Below are positions 1 through 9,526 of a DNA stretch of 64,000 nucleotides, piece by piece. The position numbers were made by a program, and so were the translations under genes. The notes under the pieces are model-generated. The model saw nothing but the letters and a program-made list of their open reading frames with translations. It was not told the origin of the DNA and did not search any database. The DNA is from JAKQIM01 sp029557965 (GTDB lineage: Bacteria; Chloroflexota; Anaerolineae; Anaerolineales; UBA4823). The first letter of the stretch is position 1; each line of letters begins with the position of its first letter. The stretch covers positions 27,598-91,597 of the forward strand of contig DAOQUL010000008.1 of the NCBI GenBank assembly GCA_035341015.1, in the 5' to 3' direction.

Positions 1-594
1 CAGTGGCGCGGCTTTGCTGAGGTCTGGCAAGAAGCACACAGCCTGAACCAGGTTGTTATGGCGGCCTTGCAGGCAGCCGGTCTGCCGGCGGTGGCCTTTG
101 CACCTTCGGCGGCGGTCCTGGCTTGTGCCGGGCAGGTAGAAAGCTGGGACCTGCGCCCACTGCAAAGTGCGCTGGAACACGGCCTGCTGCCGGTGGTTTA
201 TGGCGATGTTGTTTTCGACACTGCTCGCGGTGGCACGATCCTTTCTACCGAAGACCTGTTTGAACACCTGGCCCTGCGCCTGCGTCCCGAGCGCCTGCTG
301 TTGGCTGGGTTAGAGCCCGGGGTGTGGGCCGATTACCCTGCCTGCACCCGCCTGCTGGCAACCCTCACTCCCACCACCCTGGATGAGATTGCTGCCGGGC
401 TGGGCGGCTCGCATGCCGCTGATGTGACCGGTGGGATGGCAAGCAAAGTGCGCCAGTCGCTGGCCCTGGTGCAGGCCATCCCTGGTCTGGATGTGCTCAT
501 CTTTTCAGGCGAGCAGCCTGGCAGCGTGCAAGGTGCGTTGGAAGGGGCCGCCCCGGGCACCTGTATCCGCCTGGCCTCTGCCAGCGGCGCATGA
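1..594 (+). CDS. isopentenyl phosphate kinase, 3' part (5' end outside window)
   Basis: The reading frame is open from base 1, so this is the C-terminal 197 residues of a longer protein. It resembles the amino-acid-kinase fold of isopentenyl phosphate kinase, which phosphorylates isopentenyl phosphate with ATP to give IPP in the cytoplasm. Visible hallmarks are the segment VVYGDVVFD, the STEDLF segment that follows it, the LLLAGLEPGVW strand and the late DVTGGMASKV motif, a glycine-rich nucleotide/substrate loop typical of archaeal-type IPKs. The N-terminal phosphate-binding loop lies upstream of the window. In Chloroflexi such as Roseiflexus, IPK works with phosphomevalonate decarboxylase in an alternative mevalonate route; that link is family knowledge. 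A related UMP or aspartate kinase is less likely because of the TGGM motif. Confidence 0.8.
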   Translation, partial: QWRGFAEVWQEAHSLNQVVMAALQAAGLPAVAFAPSAAVLACAGQVESWDLRPLQSALEHGLLPVVYGDVVFDTARGGTILSTEDLFEHLALRLRPERLLLAGLEPGVWADYPACTRLLATLTPTTLDEIAAGLGGSHAADVTGGMASKVRQSLALVQAIPGLDVLIFSGEQPGSVQGALEGAAPGTCIRLASASGA

Positions 595-633
595 ATCTGC
601 CATCGGTGGCAGGTATGGGTTGATAAATTAAAG

Positions 634-662
634 TTGACAACTCCCATTTCCTGGGTTAGACT
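634..662 (+). promoter_or_regulatory. sigma70-like promoter of the dGTPase-greA pair
   Basis: A perfect TTGACA (634-639) is followed after 17 bases by TAGACT (657-662). Transcription would start near 669, about 60 bases before the chosen start codon. Read by eye only. Confidence 0.55.
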
Positions 663-728
663 CGATTCACTGCATTAGCCCATCCGAACATTTTGTTCAC
701 CCTGTTCAAAGATTATAGGATTTTGCCC

Positions 729-1880
729 ATGTATCATACCCGTCAGCAGTTAGAAGCTTTTGAAGACCAGCACCTGGCTCCTTACGGCCTGCGCAGCAAG
801 AATTCTAAGGGCCGTGCCTTCCCTGAGGAAGAGGCGGAATACCGCACCGCTTTCCAGCGCGACTGCGACCGCATTTTACACACCACCGCCTTCCGCCGCC
901 TGGAATACAAGACCCAGGTTTTCATTAACTATGAGGGCGATTATTACCGCACCCGCCTGACCCACACCCTCGAGGTGGCCCAGATTGGCCGCAGCCTGGC
1001 CCGCACCCTGGGTGCCAACGAAGACCTGGCTGAAGCTATCTGCCTGGCACACGATCTTGGGCACCCGCCCTTTGGTCACTCGGGCGAGGTGACCCTGGCC
1101 CGCCTGATGAAAGAGCAAGGGGGATTTGATCACAACAAGCAGTCTTTGCGCATCATCACCAAGTTAGAGAAGCGCTATCCCGAGTTTCCCGGTCTGAACC
1201 TGACCTGGGAGCTGCGCGAGGGCATTGTCAAACACGAGTCGGAATACGATATTTCCGACGCTTCGGATTACAACCCCGATCTGCGCGGCCACTTGGAAGC
1301 TCAGATTGCCAATGTGGCAGATGAACTTGCCTACACCGCCCACGACCTGGATGATGGCCTGCGTTCTGGCATGATCACCCCCGCCATGCTGGAGGATATC
1401 GACCTGTGGCAGATCCTGATCGAGAGCATTGGTGGGCGCGGCGTGGTGGTCGATGACCTGGCCCGCCACCGCCTCATCCGCCGCCTGATCGGCATGGAAG
1501 TCACCGATATCATCCTGGCTACCGATCAGCGCCTGCGCGAGAGCGGCGTGCGCTCGGTGGATGAGCTGCAGCGCATGGATCACAATGTGATTGGCTTCAG
1601 CACAGAAATGCACCGCCGCAACCGCCAGCTCAAGGATTTCTTATATGCCAACCTCTACCGCCACCCGCGCGTGGTGCGCATGGCGGTGAAGGCTGAGCGG
1701 TTCTTGACCGACATCTTCAATGCATACTGCCAGGAACCGGCCATCCTGCCGCGTCACGTGCAGGGCGAGATCGAAGTGCGCGGCCTCGAGCGCACCGTCT
1801 GCGATTACATCGCCGGCATGACCGACCGCTATGCCAGCGAAGAATACCAAAAACTGTTCGATCCTTACATCAAACCATGA
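729..1880 (+). CDS. dgt: deoxyguanosinetriphosphate triphosphohydrolase-like HD-domain protein
   Basis: Cytoplasmic HD-superfamily phosphohydrolase of the dGTPase-like family, expected to cleave dNTPs to deoxynucleoside plus tripolyphosphate and so help set nucleotide pools. The metal site is visible as H79 in RLTHTLEVAQ and the H108-D109 pair in HDLGHPPFGHSGE. The RDCDRILHTTAFRRLEYKTQVF segment near residue 40 is typical of the family. I place the start at ATG 729, which has an ATAGGA box 9 bases upstream; a TTG at 693 would add 12 residues without a ribosome-binding site. The length of 383 residues fits the shorter dGTPase-like group, whose physiological substrate is often unknown. The stop overlaps the greA start (ATGA), so the two are translationally coupled. 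Confidence 0.9.
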   Translation: MYHTRQQLEAFEDQHLAPYGLRSKNSKGRAFPEEEAEYRTAFQRDCDRILHTTAFRRLEYKTQVFINYEGDYYRTRLTHTLEVAQIGRSLARTLGANEDLAEAICLAHDLGHPPFGHSGEVTLARLMKEQGGFDHNKQSLRIITKLEKRYPEFPGLNLTWELREGIVKHESEYDISDASDYNPDLRGHLEAQIANVADELAYTAHDLDDGLRSGMITPAMLEDIDLWQILIESIGGRGVVVDDLARHRLIRRLIGMEVTDIILATDQRLRESGVRSVDELQRMDHNVIGFSTEMHRRNRQLKDFLYANLYRHPRVVRMAVKAERFLTDIFNAYCQEPAILPRHVQGEIEVRGLERTVCDYIAGMTDRYASEEYQKLFDPYIKP

Positions 1881-2350
1881 CACCCAACGAAGATGTTTAC
1901 CTGACTGCCGAGGGGGCTGCCAAGCTTAAAGAAGAGCTGGCGCACCTTAAAGGCCCGGCGCGCGAAGAGCTGGCTCAACGCCTGCGCTCTGCCATTCAAA
2001 TGGGCGATCTTTCAGAGAACGCCGACTACCATAAGGCCAAGGAAGACCAGGCCTTCTTGGAAGGACGCATCCAAGAGCTGGAATACCTGCTGATCAACGC
2101 CGTGATCATTGACGAGAGCCGGGCCCAGCGCGATGTGGTGGATGTGGGCGCTCATGTTACCATCCAAGAAGAGGACTATCCACCAGAAGTTTACATGATG
2201 GTGGGCGCCAAAGAGGCTGATCCGCGCAACGGCCGCATCTCCAACGAGTCGCCGATCGGCCAGGCCATGTTGGGCCGCCGCGTGGGCGATACGGTTACCG
2301 CCGAGACGCCCGGCGGCAAGCTCAAGTTTAAGATCTTGAAGATCGAATAA
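1877..2350 (+). CDS. greA: transcription elongation factor GreA
   Basis: A 157-residue GreA, which binds the RNA polymerase secondary channel and stimulates cleavage of backtracked transcripts. The N-terminal coiled coil carries the diagnostic MGDLSENADYHKAKEDQAFL segment at about residues 41-60, whose acidic D and E at the coil tip are the catalytic residues. The C-terminal FKBP-like domain ends with SPIGQAMLGRRVGDTV. The start overlaps the preceding stop and there is no clear ribosome-binding site, which fits translational coupling. A strong hairpin follows the stop immediately. Confidence 0.97.
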   Translation: MTPNEDVYLTAEGAAKLKEELAHLKGPAREELAQRLRSAIQMGDLSENADYHKAKEDQAFLEGRIQELEYLLINAVIIDESRAQRDVVDVGAHVTIQEEDYPPEVYMMVGAKEADPRNGRISNESPIGQAMLGRRVGDTVTAETPGGKLKFKILKIE

Positions 2351-2351
2351 A

Positions 2352-2397
2352 CTTGAATCAAAAAAGCAGCGCACCGGCGCTGCTTTTTTGATTCAAG
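2352..2397. terminator. bidirectional intrinsic terminator between convergent genes
   Basis: A 21-bp inverted repeat (2352-2372 and 2377-2397) with a 4-base loop has a GC-rich core GCAGCGC/GCGCTGC flanked by A and T runs on both sides. It can end greA on the plus strand and the membrane-protein gene on the minus strand. Confidence 0.92.
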
Positions 2398-2402
2398 AGA
2401 AT

Positions 2403-3410
2403 TTACTTCTGCCAGATGGCCAATTCAAGGATCAGCTTGTCGAAGAAGCTGCCCTCAGGCAGGGCGCCCTCGCCGTAGCCCATATCTACGATGTGAGCTA
2501 CCAGGCGCAGGGTGGCGGTTTCAAGAACGGTCTGGCCGCCTTTCTCAGCCAAGAAGGGCTCGCCCTTGGCTTCCAGGCGCTGGCGAATGCCGGCGTCGGC
2601 AAAAGCGTGGGCGCTCATGATGACTTTGGTGACCGTTTGGATGTCGTTCTTGTCGAACACCCATACTTCCAGCGCAGTGGCCTTCTTGGGCTCGCCAACG
2701 CCGATGGTCTCAGAGATGCTCACCCCGCACTCGCCCAAGAATTCGCCCGCTGGCGAGTCGATGCTGAAGGATTCGTCAAACAGGTCGTCGCCCAATTGGT
2801 ACGAAGACATGAACTGTGCCATGGGGGATTCTTCGCCCAGGGCGGTGTAATCGGTAGGTTCGGCATCACGGGCAGCCTGGTTGGCTTTTTGGGCCGCGGT
2901 CAACTCGCCGGTGCCGGTGGTGCCCCTGCCACGCAGGACAAAGAACAACACCACAGCCAGCCCCAGCAGCAGCGTGACCACGCACAAAATCAAGATGATG
3001 GTCATCAGGCTGGAGGACTTGGCTGCCGTTGAATCGGTGGGAGCTTTGGTCGGCTCAGCCCCTGCAACCGGTGCGCCCACGGTGGTGGCGGCCTCAAATG
3101 CCGCAATGGCTTCGGGGCTCGTCACGCCGGGCTTCGATTTGACCGCTGCCAGGGCCGTGGATGCGGCCTCCCCCAGGCCGTCCCAAACCTGCTTGGCCTG
3201 GATGGGATCGCGGTTTACGGCGTACGCGTCGATTGCCGAGCGCAGCATCAAAGCCTGGTAATCAGGGTGCAGCTGCTGAGGCGAGGCGTTTTCCCATTCG
3301 ATCGGTGTGAGACCCCAGCCAAAGACGAACAGGCCGATGATCAAGCCTATGAGAAAACCTACTGCACCAGCGACTAAGGGCTTGCTAAGTTGTTCACGGA
3401 TTTTATCCAT
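2403..3410 (-). CDS. two-segment membrane protein of unknown function
   Basis: I do not recognise a named family. The 335-residue product has a hydrophobic segment at about residues 10-32 (VAGAVGFLIGLIIGLFVFGW), a roughly 100-residue extracytoplasmic stretch ending in a Ser/Thr/Ala/Pro-rich linker, a second transmembrane helix (about 136-160) and a cytoplasmic C-terminal domain of about 170 residues. The C-terminal domain is acidic and rich in alternating hydrophobic residues, with the stretch ALEVWVFDKNDIQTVTKV. I start it at ATG 3410, preceded by AGTAGGAT; an upstream ATG at 3482 would add 24 residues that do not look like coding sequence. It has its own promoter and shares a terminator with greA. 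Confidence 0.75.
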   Translation of the reverse strand: MDKIREQLSKPLVAGAVGFLIGLIIGLFVFGWGLTPIEWENASPQQLHPDYQALMLRSAIDAYAVNRDPIQAKQVWDGLGEAASTALAAVKSKPGVTSPEAIAAFEAATTVGAPVAGAEPTKAPTDSTAAKSSSLMTIILILCVVTLLLGLAVVLFFVLRGRGTTGTGELTAAQKANQAARDAEPTDYTALGEESPMAQFMSSYQLGDDLFDESFSIDSPAGEFLGECGVSISETIGVGEPKKATALEVWVFDKNDIQTVTKVIMSAHAFADAGIRQRLEAKGEPFLAEKGGQTVLETATLRLVAHIVDMGYGEGALPEGSFFDKLILELAIWQK

Positions 3411-3494
3411 ACATCCTACTCCGAGGTGAGATTCGAAACCGCAATGATTTAACAGGGGAATGACCCCATGATATCCTAGCAATACAGCGTTATT

Positions 3495-3523
3495 ATTGTA
3501 GACTAATCCAGCGAAAAATGCAA
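3495..3523 (-). promoter_or_regulatory. promoter of the 2403-3410 membrane-protein gene
   Basis: On the minus strand TTGCAT (3523-3518) and TACAAT (3500-3495) are separated by 17 bases. Predicted start near 3488, giving a leader of about 78 bases. Confidence 0.55.
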
Positions 3524-3574
3524 CTGTCTACACTGGCAATTTGATGGTTGCAAGAGTAGTGCCAATTTGCGATT

Positions 3575-3614
3575 AACGAAAAAGTGCTGCGCCAAAACGC
3601 AGCACTTTTTCGTT
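3575..3614 (-). terminator. intrinsic terminator after topA
   Basis: Perfect 17-bp arms (3575-3591 and 3598-3614) around a 6-base loop, with GTGCTGCG core and A/T ends. It lies just past the topA stop and closes the ffh-to-topA operon. Confidence 0.9.
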
Positions 3615-3627
3615 GTATCACGAAGAT

Positions 3628-5940
<2,313 letters not shown>

Positions 5941-5954
5941 AAGATTAGCCTCCT

Positions 5955-7043
5955 CTAGATGTATGCCTGGTTGGTTTGTTTGAGATGGTGGACCACCTGG
6001 CGCACTTTTTGGGCCTGGTCTTTGCGGCATACCAGCAGCACATCGCCGGTATCAACCACAATCAAATCTTCCACACCCAGGGTGACGATCAGGCGGCGCT
6101 CGTTCTCTACATATACCAGCGAGCTGCGGGTATCCAGGCCAATATGATGGCCGCCCATTACCAGGTTCCCATTCTCGTCGGTGGGCAGTACATCGAATAA
6201 CGAATCCCAACTACCCACATCGCTCCAGCCCAGGCCCGCGGCGGGGATAACCGCCACGTTCTGGGCGTCTTCCATGATGCCATAATCGATCGTTTCAGGT
6301 TTTACTTGCTGCCAAACCTGGTCCAAAACATCTGCCTGCCGTGGGCTGCCCCAGGCCTGTGCCACCTCTTGCAGTTGGGCGTTCAGGGCGGGCATCTGGC
6401 GGGCAAATTCTGCCAGGATGGCATCTGTCTTCCAGACGAACATGCCCGAGTTCCAGGCGTGGTCGCCGCTTTGCAGCATCTGCTGGGCGCAGGCCTCGTC
6501 GGGTTTTTCTTTGAAGCGCAAGACGCGCTGCACACCCATGCCCTGGTATATGCCCAACTGTTCGCCGGCCTGGATATAGCCATAACCGGTGGCGGCATAC
6601 GTGGGGGCAATCCCCAGGGTCACCAGGTAGCCATCCAATGCGGCGGCATAAGCGGCGCGCAATAGCTGCTGAAAATGCGCCACGTTGGCAATGAAATGGT
6701 CGGCGGTGAGCATCACCATCACCGCGTTGGGGTCGCGCTGCTGGATCGCCACAGCCGCCAGCCCCACCACCGAAGCGGTGCCACGCGGCATGGGCTCTAA
6801 GATGAAGTTCTCTTTGGGTAAATTCGGGCACTGCTCTGAAAGGTCATTCGCCAGCTCTTTGCCCGTCACCACGTAAATGTGATCTGGCGCAAAAAGGCCT
6901 TCCAGGCGCTTGACGGCTACCTGAAAGAGGCTGTCTTCAGAGATCAGGCGCAGCATTTGCTTGGGGCGTGCCTGGCGCGAGAGCGGCCACAAACGAGTGC
7001 CCCCGCCGCCAGCCATGATCACTGCATAGTAATGATCGGTCAT
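5955..7043 (-). CDS. manC: mannose-1-phosphate guanylyltransferase
   Basis: A 362-residue GDP-mannose pyrophosphorylase that joins GTP and mannose-1-phosphate to give GDP-mannose, the donor for mannosylation and other glycans. The nucleotide-binding signature is MAGGGGTRLWPLSRQARPKQ near the N-terminus; VMLTADHFI and FKEKPD are the other conserved family motifs. It is monofunctional, with no C-terminal mannose-6-phosphate isomerase domain. Its ATG overlaps the dprA stop by 4 bases, and topA begins about 15 bases after its stop. A sugar-nucleotide enzyme inside a translation/DNA operon is out of functional context and may simply share expression. The many polytopic glycosyltransferase-like genes in this window could use its product, directly or through lipid-linked mannose. 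Confidence 0.94.
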   Translation of the reverse strand: MTDHYYAVIMAGGGGTRLWPLSRQARPKQMLRLISEDSLFQVAVKRLEGLFAPDHIYVVTGKELANDLSEQCPNLPKENFILEPMPRGTASVVGLAAVAIQQRDPNAVMVMLTADHFIANVAHFQQLLRAAYAAALDGYLVTLGIAPTYAATGYGYIQAGEQLGIYQGMGVQRVLRFKEKPDEACAQQMLQSGDHAWNSGMFVWKTDAILAEFARQMPALNAQLQEVAQAWGSPRQADVLDQVWQQVKPETIDYGIMEDAQNVAVIPAAGLGWSDVGSWDSLFDVLPTDENGNLVMGGHHIGLDTRSSLVYVENERRLIVTLGVEDLIVVDTGDVLLVCRKDQAQKVRQVVHHLKQTNQAYI

Positions 7044-8155
7044 TCATCTACCTCGTAAGTTTCCGCTGCCTCAGCAGCGCGCACATAATTCATTCCCCCC
7101 ACCTGGCGCACCATGCCCTTCAGTTCCATCAATGCCAGCGAGGCAGATACCTTCTCGATGGGCAGGCTGGTGAGGGTGCGGATCTCATCCACGTGCAGGG
7201 GCTCGTGGGTGAGGGTTTGCAAAAGCAGGGCCTCGGTGGCATCGCCCGGCAAGGCCGTGCGGGCCGTGCGGTGCTCCACCACCCGGGTCAGGTTGAGCGC
7301 TTCGAGCACTTCTTGCGGCTCAAGCAGGGGGCGGGCGCCGTCGCGGATCAGGCGGTTGGTGCCCTTGCTCTGCGGGGCCAGGATGTTGCCCGGCACGGCA
7401 AACACTTCTCGTCCCTGGTCGGCGGCAAAGCTGGCGGTGATCAAAGCCCCACTGGTCAGCCCGGCCTCTATCACCACCACGGCCATCGAAAGGCCCGAGA
7501 TGATGCGGTTGCGGGGCGGGAAGTTGGGGCCGTCGGGAGGCGTGCCGGGGGCGTAATCGCTCATCAAGGCGCCGTGGGCCAAAAGCTGCTCGGCCAGGCG
7601 GCGGTTCTCGGGCGGGTAGATCCGGTCTACCCCGCAGCCCAAAATAGCCAGGGTGCGGCCTCCGGCGTTCAGGGCGGCCTGGTGGGCCACCGAATCAACG
7701 CCGCGCGCCAGCCCACTGACCACCGTCACCCCGTTGCGCGCCAACAGGCCAGCCAATTCTTCGGTCACCTGCCGGCCGTAAGCGCTGACCTGGCGTGTGC
7801 CCACCACGGCTACCGCCCATTCATCCTGGGCTTGCAGGTCGCCGCGCAGGTACAGCACGGGCGGGGGCTGGTCGATCTCTTTCAGGCGGCGGGGATAGGC
7901 TTCATCTTCCCAGGTGAGCACCTGGATGCCCTGGGCCTGGATGCGCTGCCAGACCTGCTCTAACGAAACCTGGCTGCGTACCTGGGTCAAATTCTCTACC
8001 AGCTTGGGGCCCAGCCCGGCCTGGCGCAGATCAGATGCCGAAGCGTTCCAGGCTTGCTCGGCGCTGCCAAAGGTCTCTAGCAGGCTGCGGAAGCGCACCG
8101 CCCCGATGCCCTTGACCAGATTGAACCCGACCCAAAACAGGCGCGCCTTGTCCAA
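7040..8155 (-). CDS. dprA: DNA-processing protein DprA
   Basis: A 371-residue DprA/Smf protein that loads RecA on incoming single-stranded DNA during natural transformation. It has an N-terminal helix-hairpin-helix-like region (residues 1-65), a Rossmann fold with VVSGLARGVDSVAHQAAL and LGCGVDRIYPPEN, and a C-terminal winged-helix domain from about residue 300 (DEIRTLTSLPIEKVSASL). The start codon is TTG, one base after the rimM stop; AGAAGAGG lies just upstream within rimM. No other competence gene is visible here, so uptake ability cannot be judged. Confidence 0.95.
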   Translation of the reverse strand: MDKARLFWVGFNLVKGIGAVRFRSLLETFGSAEQAWNASASDLRQAGLGPKLVENLTQVRSQVSLEQVWQRIQAQGIQVLTWEDEAYPRRLKEIDQPPPVLYLRGDLQAQDEWAVAVVGTRQVSAYGRQVTEELAGLLARNGVTVVSGLARGVDSVAHQAALNAGGRTLAILGCGVDRIYPPENRRLAEQLLAHGALMSDYAPGTPPDGPNFPPRNRIISGLSMAVVVIEAGLTSGALITASFAADQGREVFAVPGNILAPQSKGTNRLIRDGARPLLEPQEVLEALNLTRVVEHRTARTALPGDATEALLLQTLTHEPLHVDEIRTLTSLPIEKVSASLALMELKGMVRQVGGMNYVRAAEAAETYEVDE

Positions 8156-8156
8156 C

Positions 8157-8705
8157 TCAGGCCTCTTCTGATTCGCCTAATATGCCGGGCAGCAGGTGCA
8201 CGCGCACCCGGCCGCCAGCCAGGTCGATATCTAGCACCACCGATGCAATCAACGGCAAGAGCACCTCAGGGCCGGCGGGTGGACGAACCACCAGCACGTC
8301 GTTGGCGCCGGTTTGCAAGATCTCATGGATCACACCCAGGGCCTGGCCGTCTTCGTTGACCACGTTCAGGCCTAGCAACTGGTACTGGTAGTATTCACCT
8401 TCTGGCAGGGAGGGGAGCCCGTCGGTACGCACGAATAGGAGTTGGTTGCGCAGCTCTCCCACGGCTTCGGGGGTGGTATAGCCTTCGAATAGCATACGCA
8501 TGGCTGTGCCATGGAAGCGGGCTTTGAGCAGCTTCAGCGGGTTGTGAGCCTCGCCAACGTATAGGGTGATACCTGGGCGCAGCCGCTCGGGGAAATCCGT
8601 CAGCACGTCCATTAAGATATCGCCGCGCACGCCGTGTGGGCGGCGCAGCTTGCCAACCGCCAGGAAAGCTGGCTGGGGCTGGAGCCCTTGTCCGGTGTCA
8701 GTCAT
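8157..8705 (-). CDS. rimM: 16S rRNA processing protein RimM
   Basis: A 182-residue ribosome maturation factor that binds S19 and assists assembly of the 30S head. The N-terminal RimM domain begins FLAVGKLRRPHGVRGDILMDV, shown here in pieces: LAVGKLRRPHGVRGD is the signature. The C-terminal PRC-barrel carries EGEYYQYQLLGLNV and ends DLAGGRVRVHLLPGI. AGGTGA lies about 9 bases before the ATG. It is separated from khpA upstream by a long hairpin and is almost fused to dprA downstream. Confidence 0.96.
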   Translation of the reverse strand: MTDTGQGLQPQPAFLAVGKLRRPHGVRGDILMDVLTDFPERLRPGITLYVGEAHNPLKLLKARFHGTAMRMLFEGYTTPEAVGELRNQLLFVRTDGLPSLPEGEYYQYQLLGLNVVNEDGQALGVIHEILQTGANDVLVVRPPAGPEVLLPLIASVVLDIDLAGGRVRVHLLPGILGESEEA

Positions 8706-8719
8706 GGCTGTATCACCTG

Positions 8720-8766
8720 AGAACGATGCAAAAGCGGTGGTTTAGACACCGCTTTTGCATCGTTCT
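8720..8766. terminator. long perfect hairpin between khpA and rimM
   Basis: Perfect 20-bp arms (8720-8739 and 8747-8766) with a 7-base loop. It contains a short internal A4/T4 run but has no clear U-tract after the stem on the minus strand. It stops one or two bases before the rimM Shine-Dalgarno. It may be a partial terminator, a processing site or a stability element within the operon. Confidence 0.6.
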
Positions 8767-8773
8767 GCCGATA

Positions 8774-9010
8774 TCATTGGGGATCTTCGATATCCAGGTA
8801 AGCTTGCTTACCGGCGCGGTTGGCGGCAATATTGAGCAAGGCGCGCATGGCAGTGGCTACCCGCCCCTGCCTGCCGATCACCCGCCCCATATCCTCTTGC
8901 GCCACCTTGAGCTTGAGATAGGTCTTGCTGCCGCGCTGTTCTTGGGTCACCCGCACCTGCGTGGGGTCATCTACCAGCGAGGAAGCAATATACTCAATCA
9001 GTTCTTTCAT
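8774..9010 (-). CDS. khpA: KH-domain RNA-binding protein KhpA
   Basis: A 78-residue single-KH-domain protein. The GXXG loop that contacts RNA is G46-R-Q-G49 within MGRVIGRQGRV. In firmicutes KhpA pairs with KhpB and binds many transcripts; the same gene commonly lies between rpsP and rimM, exactly as here. No ribosome-binding site is obvious, and it begins 10 bases after the rpsP stop, so coupling is likely. Confidence 0.94.
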   Translation of the reverse strand: MKELIEYIASSLVDDPTQVRVTQEQRGSKTYLKLKVAQEDMGRVIGRQGRVATAMRALLNIAANRAGKQAYLDIEDPQ

Positions 9011-9020
9011 GATTTAAGCG

Positions 9021-9401
9021 TTAAGCGGACTTGCCGCTTTGCTTCTTGCCGCCCGGGGTGGCCTCGCTGGTGCGGGGATTGGGCTGGCGAGCCTGCTGCG
9101 CAGCAGCGGCCTCGGCAGCCAGAGTCTCGACGGACTCACCGGCTTTGAAGCGGGCGAAGCGATCCAGCAGGCCGGCGGTCCTGAAGATCTTGGCCACCGA
9201 TTCGCTGGGCTGGGCACCCTTGCTCATCCAATCATAGATGCGCGCCTCTTCCAATTCAATGGTGGCGGGCTGGGTGCGGGGGTTGTAGAAGCCCAAGATT
9301 TCCAGGAAGCGGCCGTCGCGGGGGTGTTCCCGGTCTGCGGCAACCAGGCGGTAGCTGGGCTGTTTTGTGGAGCCTACACGGCGTAAACGAATGCGAACCA
9401 T
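9021..9401 (-). CDS. rpsP: 30S ribosomal protein S16
   Basis: A 126-residue S16, a small-subunit assembly protein. The start MVRIRLRRVGSTKQPSYRLV and the segment ILGFYNPRTQP are diagnostic. The first 85 residues match the usual core; the rest is an Ala/Gln/Lys-rich tail that ends KKQSGKSA, longer than in E. coli S16 and probably disordered. AAGGAG stands 12 bases before the ATG. Confidence 0.97.
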   Translation of the reverse strand: MVRIRLRRVGSTKQPSYRLVAADREHPRDGRFLEILGFYNPRTQPATIELEEARIYDWMSKGAQPSESVAKIFRTAGLLDRFARFKAGESVETLAAEAAAAQQARQPNPRTSEATPGGKKQSGKSA

Positions 9402-9526
9402 TTGGTACTTATCTCCTTCGAATTACAAATCGTTTTTATTGTTTTTTTTATCGGCCTGGCCACATTTCCGGTGCAGAAGAGGGGTTGCGCTGAAGGGGCG
9501 CGGGGCACCGGCTGTATAGCTTAAGC
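9402..9526. other. ffh-rpsP spacer with a loose inverted repeat
   Basis: This 125-base spacer holds the rpsP ribosome-binding site, an A-rich run in the rpsP leader (minus strand), and perfect 7-base arms CCGGTGC (9468-9474) and GCACCGG (9505-9511) 30 bases apart. The arms could close a larger RNA structure. I see no gene in it. Confidence 0.4.

Noticed and set aside
2388..3032. 214-codon plus-strand frame across the greA terminator
   Set aside because: It starts in the terminator and overlaps the minus-strand membrane-protein gene, which has a promoter, ribosome-binding site and sensible transmembrane helices.
9402..9526. 4.5S RNA or another small RNA gene between ffh and rpsP
   Set aside because: The inverted arms are short and far apart and the conserved 4.5S tetraloop/internal loop pattern is not visible.
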